Program-made: the position numbers and the translations under genes | Source: Allocoleopsis sp036703385 | Lineage (GTDB): Bacteria; Cyanobacteriota; Cyanobacteriia; Cyanobacteriales; Coleofasciculaceae | Assembly (NCBI RefSeq): GCF_036703385.1 | Contig: NZ_DATNPA010000228.1 | Coordinates: 1-11,965, forward strand | Direction: 5' to 3' | DNA length: 11,965 nucleotides | Part shown: piece after piece, positions 6,979 to 11,965 of the stretch | How the letters are laid out: every line of letters starts with the position of its first letter | Position numbering within the stretch: the stretch's first letter is position 1 | The notes under the pieces: generated by a model | The model's database searches: none | The model's input: only the letters and a program-made list of their open reading frames with translations | Told to the model about the DNA's origin: nothing

Positions 6979-7068
6979 AGGAGTTACGAATTAGCCATCA
7001 AGGATTGGCAGCTAGCGATTAATAATTAGCGAGTAGTTAACACTAAAAGCTAACAATTAGCAAGCTTT
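6979..7068. repeat. Short TTAGC/GCTAA palindromic repeats between DUF1822 and CHAT genes
   Basis: This 90-bp spacer inside the operon is built from ATTAGC (6990-6995), GCTAGC (7011-7016), AATTAGC (7024-7030) and the near-palindrome GCTAACAATTAGC (7049-7061). The last can form a 5-bp stem with a 3-base loop. The repeats resemble dispersed intergenic repeats of cyanobacteria. They could form RNA structures that set the level of the distal CHAT gene, or contain a separate promoter. Confidence 0.6.
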
Positions 7069-8124
7069 TCAGACTAAAAAATTCTCTGTAATGCTAGCTT
7101 CATTCAAAGCAACTTTGACACTAAAACGGTCTCCTGCATCAGCCGTAAACTTGAACTGAATGTAATTGTCTTTTTCTCTAGCTGGAACTTCAGAAAAGAT
7201 ATTACCCGCTTCATCCAAAACAATGAGTTGCAAACCCAGGGGTAGATGGGACTGGCTTGCCAAGGGGTACACTCTTAAGAGAATTGCTATGCTGCGATCG
7301 CGCTTGGGTAAAACGGCAACCATCAGCGCAACGGCATAACCCGTCAAGTGGAATCCTAAATCCGCGACTCTTCTCACGCCACTGGCAGGATGGTTTGGCT
7401 CAAGTTCCCAGAGGCTTTCCGCTGCTTGCCAGCGAGTTTCTTCATCCTGGGTGGTTTGCAGAATCTGAATCAACTCTTGTTTGGTTTTGCCGCGAAATCT
7501 TAACGTTCTGCTGCGAAATGCCGAAGCTAGGCTGACTTGTCTTGTCGCGAACAGTTGATCAATGGCTTGCCAACCTGCTTCAACAATACCCTCTAGCCAA
7601 TTGCGTAGATTGACGACTTGCGGTGCTGCTGGTTCAGGGACTTGATAAAATTCTGAGAGGTAAGCCGGAAAATCTGCAAGCGATCGCAACTCACTCAAGG
7701 GTATGATTCCTTGTTGATGGGCTACGCTTGGGACAAATCCAAGTAGGATGGCTTCTTTCAGTGATGAATTTAGCTGCACCGCTACATAGCCAATTCGGTT
7801 ATCCCAAGCCTCCGGCGGCACTTCCATAACCTTACTATTGGGCAGAACTGGGCGACACTCTAACTTTCCTAAACGTTTGACATTTAAATCAGCCACATCC
7901 ATAAATTTCTGCATTAATGAATGATGACTATCACTCGTTTCTAACTCGGTTTCTAAGCCCATGCATCGACAGTAAAAATTTACGGCATATCGAGCTAAGC
8001 TATTGAGATAAACTTGCTTTGCCTTCTGAGGTTGGGTGTGTTGTCGGCGATGCTGCTGTGCTAGCGCATGAGCCTCGAAAGATAGCAGGACTTTAAACGT
8101 TAAAGATTCAGCTGTCTGATTCAT
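7069..8124 (-). CDS. DUF1822 family protein
   Basis: A soluble 351-residue protein of the cyanobacterial DUF1822 family, function unknown. The N-terminal helical region (about 8-60: LTFKVLLSFEAHALAQ, QKAKQVYLNSLARYAVNFY) and the middle segment (LGKLECRPVLP, RIGYVAVQL, EAILLGFVP) fit this family as I know it. A HEAT-like helical pair lies at about 213-243 (ETRWQAAESLWEL), and a beta-rich C-terminal domain (about 250-351) includes PLGLQLIVLDEAGNIF, IQFKFTADAGDRFSVKVAL and ITENF. There are no membrane spans and no recognisable catalytic motif. The start ATG at 8124 lies 17 bp inside the 3' end of the sigma-factor gene and has a strong GGAGGGG ribosome-binding site, so the two are likely translated together. 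Its constant neighbours, a sigma factor before it and a CHAT protein after it, suggest a linking role such as adaptor, anti-sigma factor or protease substrate; this is inference. Confidence 0.88.
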   Translation of the reverse strand: MNQTAESLTFKVLLSFEAHALAQQHRRQHTQPQKAKQVYLNSLARYAVNFYCRCMGLETELETSDSHHSLMQKFMDVADLNVKRLGKLECRPVLPNSKVMEVPPEAWDNRIGYVAVQLNSSLKEAILLGFVPSVAHQQGIIPLSELRSLADFPAYLSEFYQVPEPAAPQVVNLRNWLEGIVEAGWQAIDQLFATRQVSLASAFRSRTLRFRGKTKQELIQILQTTQDEETRWQAAESLWELEPNHPASGVRRVADLGFHLTGYAVALMVAVLPKRDRSIAILLRVYPLASQSHLPLGLQLIVLDEAGNIFSEVPAREKDNYIQFKFTADAGDRFSVKVALNEASITENFLV

Positions 8125-8911
8125 GGTTTACCCCTCCGTCTCCTTCATCAAAGCGACACTGCAAGTACTTCTGAAAATACGGTATCAATTTACGCAATCG
8201 ACGGTGGAAAAAACTACAAAGTGTCTGGATGGATAGATTGTTCAATTCAGCCGATATTTGTTCCCAGGTTTTTTCTTCTACCATCCGGGCGATAGCTAGA
8301 TATTGAAAATTGGCCTGAGGATAACCGCGAATATGCTCATTTTTTAAAAGGTTCTCTGGATCGTCTTCGAGAAATTGCTGTAACAATTGGAAGTCAGATA
8401 AGGTCTGTTCTTCGCAGATTAAGCAGTCTTCGAGTTCATTTAAAGAAATTACTCTTCCCTGCGGATTTGCCTGCCGAATATTAGTCAGACCCTGATTCAG
8501 ATATCTCTCAACTACATCCTGAAATCGCTTATAGAGTAAATAATTCACCCATGCCATGACTGGATGTTGTGGATTATAGCGGTCAATTTTTTGGCAAATT
8601 TCCAGCAACGTTTTCTGAAGTGCTTCATGATAAAGGTCTTCGTAAAGATTAGGCGACCATGACCCTCGTTGGGGATGGCTCAGGCTGTCGGCTTGCAAAA
8701 TTTCATTAACCAGCCGATTTAAAGCGAGTTGTCGTTGGGGACTCAAGGGTGGATGCTGCGTAGCTGCGATCGCTAGTTGTTGTAGTCGCTGATCCAAAGC
8801 ATTGCCGGATGAAACGCTTTCTCTGCACTCATTCTCCATTGGCATAGAACTAAACGCGGGCTGGATTAGGTCTGCTTTCACATATCTCTCCATATTTGAG
8901 AGCTTATGCAT
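8108..8911 (-). CDS. Sigma-70 family RNA polymerase sigma factor
   Basis: A compact sigma factor of 267 residues from the first ATG. An N-terminal extension rich in Gln/Leu helices (about 40-75) precedes a region-2-like segment (about 86-140: LYEDLYHEALQKT, RYNPQHPVMAWVNYLL, FQDVVERYL), where core RNA polymerase and the -10 element would be bound. Region 4 lies at about 203-250, with the helix-turn-helix EEKTWEQISAELN followed by a basic helix (HRRLRKLIPYF) for -35 recognition. Region 3 appears absent, so it is ECF-like in size. It follows the small glycine-rich-domain-like gene by 25 bp and overlaps DUF1822 by 17 bp. The start is uncertain: no Shine-Dalgarno sequence precedes ATG 8911, and ATGs at 8893, 8845 and 8839 would lose only the unconserved beginning. 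It may transcribe its own cluster, but no target is known. Confidence 0.85.
   Translation of the reverse strand: MHKLSNMERYVKADLIQPAFSSMPMENECRESVSSGNALDQRLQQLAIAATQHPPLSPQRQLALNRLVNEILQADSLSHPQRGSWSPNLYEDLYHEALQKTLLEICQKIDRYNPQHPVMAWVNYLLYKRFQDVVERYLNQGLTNIRQANPQGRVISLNELEDCLICEEQTLSDFQLLQQFLEDDPENLLKNEHIRGYPQANFQYLAIARMVEEKTWEQISAELNNLSIQTLCSFFHRRLRKLIPYFQKYLQCRFDEGDGGVNHESDS
8131..8137 (-). promoter_or_regulatory. Strong Shine-Dalgarno site of the DUF1822 gene
   Basis: On the minus strand GGAGGGG is followed by a 6-base spacer (TAAACC) and ATG. The site lies inside the sigma-factor coding region and fixes the DUF1822 start at 8124, supporting the 17-bp overlap and coupled expression. Confidence 0.75.
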
Positions 8912-8936
8912 TTTTTGGGGAAATCGTTTTTACTGC

Positions 8937-9488
8937 TCATGCTTCTATCGCTCCAGGCCGACCACAAGCACTACCACAAAACCGTAAATTTCTCTCCTCA
9001 CCTCCACTTCCCAGTTGCCGCTGATTCTTGGCTGATGCACTTCTTAAAGGTGGATGCCACTTCATCTCTGCTAAACCCACTACGTTGAAATACCCCTCAT
9101 ACACGGCTAAGAGAGCTTGAGTTTGTGCAAAAGCCTGAGCAATATTTGACGGATGAGACTTACCCTCAAGATTAGAATCAGGTTCATGGTGGATGAAACG
9201 ACCAAACACCCTATGACAATCGTTGTAATACTGGCGAGTATGCAAAATGTGAACGTGCCAAACTCGGTCGATTTCTGGAGTTGGGACTAGCAAAAGTTGG
9301 GGATATAGGAAGCTAATGAACAGAAACGTCTTGTAGCGCTCAATTGCACGGAAAGCTTGCTCAAGAGTCCACCCACACCCTTTTTTAGAGTCCGTCAGGT
9401 AAGCCGCAATTGACCAGAGGTTGAGTGACTTAAGCTTTTCCAGGCAAGCCAACGCTTCTGTGGATAAAGCGGGTTTGACGACTGACAT
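8937..9488 (-). CDS. Small glycine-rich-domain-containing-protein-like (GRDP) protein
   Basis: A 183-residue soluble protein resembling the small cyanobacterial relatives of plant glycine-rich domain-containing proteins. The recognisable part is the segment at about 56-103: FISFLYPQLLLVPTPEIDRV, then WHVHILHTRQYYNDC and FGRFIHHEP. The WHxHIL and HH signatures are the family hallmark and could bind metal, but no biochemical role is established to my knowledge. The C-terminal part (about 145-183) is poorly conserved, basic and carries CGSACG. ATG at 9488 is preceded by a good GAGGAG site with an 8-base spacer. It is the first gene of the minus-strand cluster, 25 bp before the sigma factor, so it is probably co-transcribed, though it might be unrelated in function. 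Confidence 0.72.
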   Translation of the reverse strand: MSVVKPALSTEALACLEKLKSLNLWSIAAYLTDSKKGCGWTLEQAFRAIERYKTFLFISFLYPQLLLVPTPEIDRVWHVHILHTRQYYNDCHRVFGRFIHHEPDSNLEGKSHPSNIAQAFAQTQALLAVYEGYFNVVGLAEMKWHPPLRSASAKNQRQLGSGGEERNLRFCGSACGRPGAIEA

Positions 9489-9496
9489 CAGTAGAA

Positions 9497-9502
9497 CTCC
9501 TC
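9497..9502 (-). promoter_or_regulatory. Shine-Dalgarno site of the GRDP-like gene
   Basis: GAGGAG on the minus strand lies 8 bases before ATG 9488 and fixes that start. Confidence 0.7.
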
Positions 9503-9543
9503 ATCATGAATCTCTACTTGTCTTTCTGCATCTGAACTCAAAA

Positions 9544-9681
9544 TTTACGCAAAATGCGGATGAATCAGAAAAACTTTGCCCTAGTCGATGGTCACCGAAA
9601 AAGGTGAACCAGAAAAAATTTTGGGATTTGCGTAAAACTTTTTGACTTTCGGCGAATAGCTTTTAAGTAGGTGGGCGTAAA
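9544..9681. promoter_or_regulatory. Candidate operator set: three GCGTAAA motifs
   Basis: TTTACGCAAA (9544-9553) and TTTGCGTAAA (9627-9636) are exact reverse complements, and GCGTAAA recurs at 9675-9681. Between the first two lies an imperfect hairpin (9589-9610: GGT-CACC with GGTG-AACC). The set sits 56-193 bp upstream of the first gene of the sigma-factor cluster. It could bind a regulator or the sigma factor itself. The sites are short, so chance is possible. Confidence 0.3.
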
Positions 9682-9800
9682 TGTACTTCACACCTAGAAG
9701 TCGGGTTTCACAGAAGTTACCGATTTCTCAAGCCTTACGAGTTTTAGCCTGAATTTTGCCTATCTGCTTAGCAATAGACCTCTTGCAAAAATCCTGAAAT

Positions 9801-9880
9801 GCCCCCTAAATCCCCCAATTCTGGGGGACTTTGAGATGCCTGTTCCCCCCACCCCTCTCGTTCTCCCCTAAAAGGGGAGA
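9801..9880. repeat. Two adjacent C/G-rich palindromes, dispersed-repeat type
   Basis: TCCCCC (9811-9816) pairs with GGGGGA (9823-9828) around a 6-base loop. TCTCCCC (9862-9868) pairs with GGGGAGA (9874-9880) around TAAAA. Units of this sort ('taaatcccccaattctgggggactt') are very common between cyanobacterial genes. They may be remnants of small non-autonomous elements. No plus-strand T-tract directly follows either stem; a T7 run lies at 9898-9904. Confidence 0.7.
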
Positions 9881-9953
9881 GGAGTAAGGACGAAGCCTTT
9901 TTTTCTTGAGGGGTTAGAGGGGCAAAAATCGAATGAGAGCAAGTGGTTTAATC

Positions 9954-9978
9954 CACAAGCATTCCTTGATAGCTTGTG
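9954..9978 (+). promoter_or_regulatory. Stem-loop in the leader of the DUF2207 gene
   Basis: CACAAGC (9954-9960) and GCTTGTG (9972-9978) form a perfect 7-bp stem with an 11-base loop, 39 bases before the ATG. GTGG (9944-9947) could instead pair with CCAC (9953-9956). Its right arm contains the possible GTG start at 9976, which argues against that start. Confidence 0.35.
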
Positions 9979-10017
9979 CTTCTTGACCGCTCGATTCACC
10001 AATGTCGGGATAAAAGA

Positions 10018-11049
10018 ATGAGAAATTATCGATTGTTCAAACGAATTATTTTGGCTTCAATTGCCTTATTCGTTACGCTTATTATCACGGTCACCCATGC
10101 AGTAGCACAAAATCTGCCGTTTAACTGGGAATTCATCAATGTCAGTATCGACGTTCAGCCAAACGGAGATATGTTAGTCACAGAAACGCAAAAATATGTA
10201 TTTAATGCCGCTTACACGAACCAGCGATATCGCTATATTCCCCTATCTAAAGTTGAGGAAATCACGGATATTACGGTTCAAGAAAATGGCAAAACCATTC
10301 CTAGTCAAACAGGCATCGAGAATAATCAACAGTGGATTCGGTGGGAGCATCAATTAAATCCTCCAGAAGCCCATACATTTGTATTGAGCTATCGAGTAGT
10401 TGGTGGATTGCATGTCTATAGTCAGAAAACTCAGGTGTATTGGAAAGCCATTTTTGCCGATCGCAAAGCTCCTATCCAGGCGGCGACAGTCAAGGTGCAG
10501 TTACCTGAGCCTCTATCCGGCAAGGTTCTTTCCTTTACGAATTTTGGCGTGAGTGCGATCGCTCGTGAGGTCAATCCTAGAACATTTGAGTTTGTTGCCA
10601 ATCAGCCAGTTGAGCCTGGGCAGGAGTTAGAAGTTCAGATCGCATTCCCCACAGAAATTCTCAATGTTCCTAAACCTCGCTGGCAGCGAATTAACCTCTT
10701 AGGAATTTTACTAGGATTTTACTTCGGCTTTTGGTTCTTGACCGTTCCAGCTACAGTTGTTGGTGTATGTTGGGCGCTCAGCCTACTCGCAAAACGCTGT
10801 CCTCAATGCAAGGCGTTCAAGCTAAAACGCACGACACAAATTCTAGTTGCTCCAACCACAATCTCTGGGGGAAGACAACGAGTTACATCCCACTGCCACA
10901 ACTGCTCCTACCATACCGAGCAGGAGCAAACACTTCCCCGAATTTCAGAAAGCTATCCTAGCGGAGGTGGTGGTGGCGGTGGTGGCGGTGGCGGTGGTGG
11001 TGGCGGTGGTGGCGGTGGCGGCGGTGGTGGCGGCGGTGGTGGTGGTTAA
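10018..11049 (+). CDS. DUF2207-type membrane protein with zinc ribbon and poly-glycine tail
   Basis: A 343-residue membrane protein of unknown function. ATG 10018 gives a clean signal peptide (about 1-30, basic start, hydrophobic core, cleavage likely after AVA-30); a GTG 42 bases upstream would add 14 polar residues and lacks a ribosome site. An extracytoplasmic beta-rich domain (31-212) follows, with the DUF2207 pattern (FINVSIDVQPNGDMLVTETQ, RYIPLSKVEEITDITV). A long hydrophobic stretch at 225-257 forms one or two membrane spans. After it come four cysteines in a zinc-ribbon arrangement (CPQC 261-264, CHNC 293-296), and then an unbroken run of 28 glycines (316-343) to the stop. DUF2207 proteins often end in Gly/Ser-rich tails, but such a pure run is unusual. 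The next gene in the same direction starts 178 bp downstream. Confidence 0.82.
   Translation: MRNYRLFKRIILASIALFVTLIITVTHAVAQNLPFNWEFINVSIDVQPNGDMLVTETQKYVFNAAYTNQRYRYIPLSKVEEITDITVQENGKTIPSQTGIENNQQWIRWEHQLNPPEAHTFVLSYRVVGGLHVYSQKTQVYWKAIFADRKAPIQAATVKVQLPEPLSGKVLSFTNFGVSAIAREVNPRTFEFVANQPVEPGQELEVQIAFPTEILNVPKPRWQRINLLGILLGFYFGFWFLTVPATVVGVCWALSLLAKRCPQCKAFKLKRTTQILVAPTTISGGRQRVTSHCHNCSYHTEQEQTLPRISESYPSGGGGGGGGGGGGGGGGGGGGGGGGGGGG
10963..11046 (+). repeat. GGN trinucleotide repeat, 28 glycine codons
   Basis: Twenty-eight consecutive glycine codons, GGA once and then only GGT and GGC, encode the C-terminus of the DUF2207 protein. The codons are mixed in an irregular order, so this is not a perfect microsatellite, but it is likely to change length by slippage or unequal recombination. 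Confidence 0.95.
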
Positions 11050-11189
11050 GTTGCCTTGCTCCAACCCTAAGGGAGTTAGTTTCCCTCGAGATAACGGGAA
11101 CACTAAGGAGAGTAAATTCAACTTTTGCAAGAGACTTCCATGAACGCGAGTACACAACCCAGGATGAAAATTCTTTCCCCTCATCCGTA

Positions 11190-11216
11190 ACTCTTGACTC
11201 CTGACTCCTGACCCCT
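11190..11216 (-). repeat. Heptamer tandem repeat, three to four units (ACTCCTG type)
   Basis: ACTCTTG, ACTCCTG, ACTCCTG and a partial ACCCCT follow one another. This is another cyanobacterial heptamer repeat, a different unit from the TACTCCC family elsewhere in the window. It ends 11 bp before the aspartoacylase start, so it occupies its leader. Confidence 0.8.
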
Positions 11217-11227
11217 ATTTTCCAGCT

Positions 11228-11965
11228 ATGCCTATTATGAATCCGATCAAACGAGTTGCAATTGTGGGAGGCACCCACGGAAATGAATTTACGGGCGCAT
11301 ACTTGATCAAGAAGTTTGAGCAGTTTCCCGATTTAATTAAGCGCAGTAGCTTTGAAACCGTGACTGTGTTCGCCAATCCTAAAGCCTTTGAACTCAAAAG
11401 ACGCTACATTGACAAGGATTTAAATCGGTGTTTCCTCAACCAAGACCTGCAAAATCCAGCTCTCTTGGGCTATGAAGAGCAGCGAGCAAAGGCTATTGCT
11501 CAACAGTTAGGCCCTAAAAGCAACGCTCAGGTGGATGCGCTCGTAGATTTGCACTCCACTACGGCTAACATGGGACTGTCGATCTTGCTGGGTAGCTTGC
11601 ACCCTGTCAGTCTGCAATTAGCGGCTTATCTGATCTCGATTAACCCACGGGTGAAGGTGTGTTCTTTGATGAGCCCCGATTCAGAAAGTGTACACCTGCG
11701 ATCGCTCTGCGGATTGGGGATGGTGATTGAAGTGGGCTCCGTCGCTCAGGGAGTCCTCAATCCGACATTATTTCAAGAAACCGAAAGCCTGATTCATTCG
11801 GTTTTGGACTACTTTGAAGCGTGTAACCAAGGTACGACGCTACAGCTTCCCAGCACGCTCACGCTCCATAAATATATAGAGGAGATTGATTACCCTCGAA
11901 ATGAGCAAGGTGAGCTTGAGGCGATGATCCATCCCCAGCTTCAGTTTAGGGACTATGAACCCCTT
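11228..11965 (+). CDS. Aspartoacylase (AstE/AspA family), C-terminus beyond window
   Basis: A zinc hydrolase that would release acetate or another acyl group from N-acyl-aspartate; 246 codons are present and the gene runs off the right edge. Zinc ligands are in place: H17 and E20 (VGGTHGNE) and H109 (DLHSTTANMG). The substrate-binding segment KDLNRCF (63-69) and the catalytic glutamate E168 (IEVGSVAQGVL) also fit. Family members are about 300 residues, so some 50 remain outside. Two in-frame ATGs, 11228 and 11237, are possible starts; neither has a Shine-Dalgarno sequence, and both precede the conserved RVAIVGG strand. The gene is in the same direction as DUF2207 but 178 bp away behind heptamer repeats, so a separate promoter is likely. 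Related succinylglutamate desuccinylases share the fold, but the length and motifs favour aspartoacylase. Confidence 0.9.
   Translation, partial: MPIMNPIKRVAIVGGTHGNEFTGAYLIKKFEQFPDLIKRSSFETVTVFANPKAFELKRRYIDKDLNRCFLNQDLQNPALLGYEEQRAKAIAQQLGPKSNAQVDALVDLHSTTANMGLSILLGSLHPVSLQLAAYLISINPRVKVCSLMSPDSESVHLRSLCGLGMVIEVGSVAQGVLNPTLFQETESLIHSVLDYFEACNQGTTLQLPSTLTLHKYIEEIDYPRNEQGELEAMIHPQLQFRDYEPL

Larger units (their letters stand above)
9489..10017. other. Divergent intergenic region with palindromic repeats, no gene seen
   Basis: About 530 bp between the start of the minus-strand cluster and the DUF2207 gene. The part nearest the cluster has three GCGTAAA-type motifs. The middle has two C/G-rich hairpins of a type widespread in cyanobacterial spacers. 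The part nearest DUF2207 has a 7-bp stem-loop at 9954-9978. Promoters for both directions must lie here, but I cannot assign -35/-10 boxes with confidence. Confidence 0.65.

Noticed and set aside
9976..10017. GTG at 9976 as start of the DUF2207 gene
   Set aside because: It would put 14 polar residues before a good signal peptide, and it lies in the arm of a stem-loop without a ribosome site. ATG 10018 fits better.
10945..11278. Minus-strand open frames giving Thr/Ala/His-rich repeats, and a plus-strand Val/Ala frame
   Set aside because: They are read through the glycine-codon repeat in other frames; the low-complexity composition comes from the GGT/GGC tract.

Overview
The window is cyanobacterial chromosomal DNA. 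The palindrome GCGATCGC (HIP1) occurs about seventeen times in 12 kb, the intergenic spaces carry heptameric tandem repeats of the kind common in filamentous cyanobacteria, and the proteins (DUF1822, a CHAT protein, a small glycine-rich-domain-like protein, a cyanobacterial aspartoacylase) point the same way. A filamentous or multicellular lineage is likely; genus cannot be told. There is no rRNA, tRNA, CRISPR array or transposase gene.

Layout from left to right. (1) The start of an FAD-dependent oxidoreductase on the minus strand runs off the left edge. (2) A 640-bp spacer holds two inverted arrays of heptamer repeats. (3) A minus-strand gene encodes a receiver-PAS-GGDEF-EAL cyclic-di-GMP regulator. 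(4) A short spacer carries stem-loops and a plus-strand terminator. (5) A plus-strand, AT-rich gene encodes a five-segment membrane protein with a Coa1-like tail, followed by a repeat-rich stretch that looks like a coding remnant. (6) A minus-strand four-gene cluster, transcribed right to left, encodes a small glycine-rich-domain-like protein, a sigma-70-family factor, a DUF1822 protein and a membrane-anchored CHAT protease carrying TPR and periplasmic ligand-binding domains. (7) A spacer of palindromic repeats precedes a plus-strand DUF2207 membrane protein ending in 28 glycines. (8) An aspartoacylase gene runs off the right edge.

The most interesting unit is the minus-strand cluster 9488-4417. 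The sigma and DUF1822 genes overlap by 17 bp. The last gene encodes a protein with an intact-looking His/Cys protease dyad on the predicted cytoplasmic side and a type-I periplasmic ligand-binding domain on the other side of one membrane span. A reasonable hypothesis is a signalling relay: ligand binding outside, CHAT proteolysis inside, release or control of a sigma factor, with DUF1822 as adaptor, inhibitor or substrate. This resembles in outline the type III-E CRISPR system, where the TPR-CHAT protease Csx29 cleaves Csx30 and so frees a sigma factor. The similarity is in gene types only; nothing in the sequence proves the mechanism.

The other genes are largely unrelated: second-messenger signalling, an uncharacterised membrane protein, a DUF2207 protein and N-acyl-aspartate hydrolysis.
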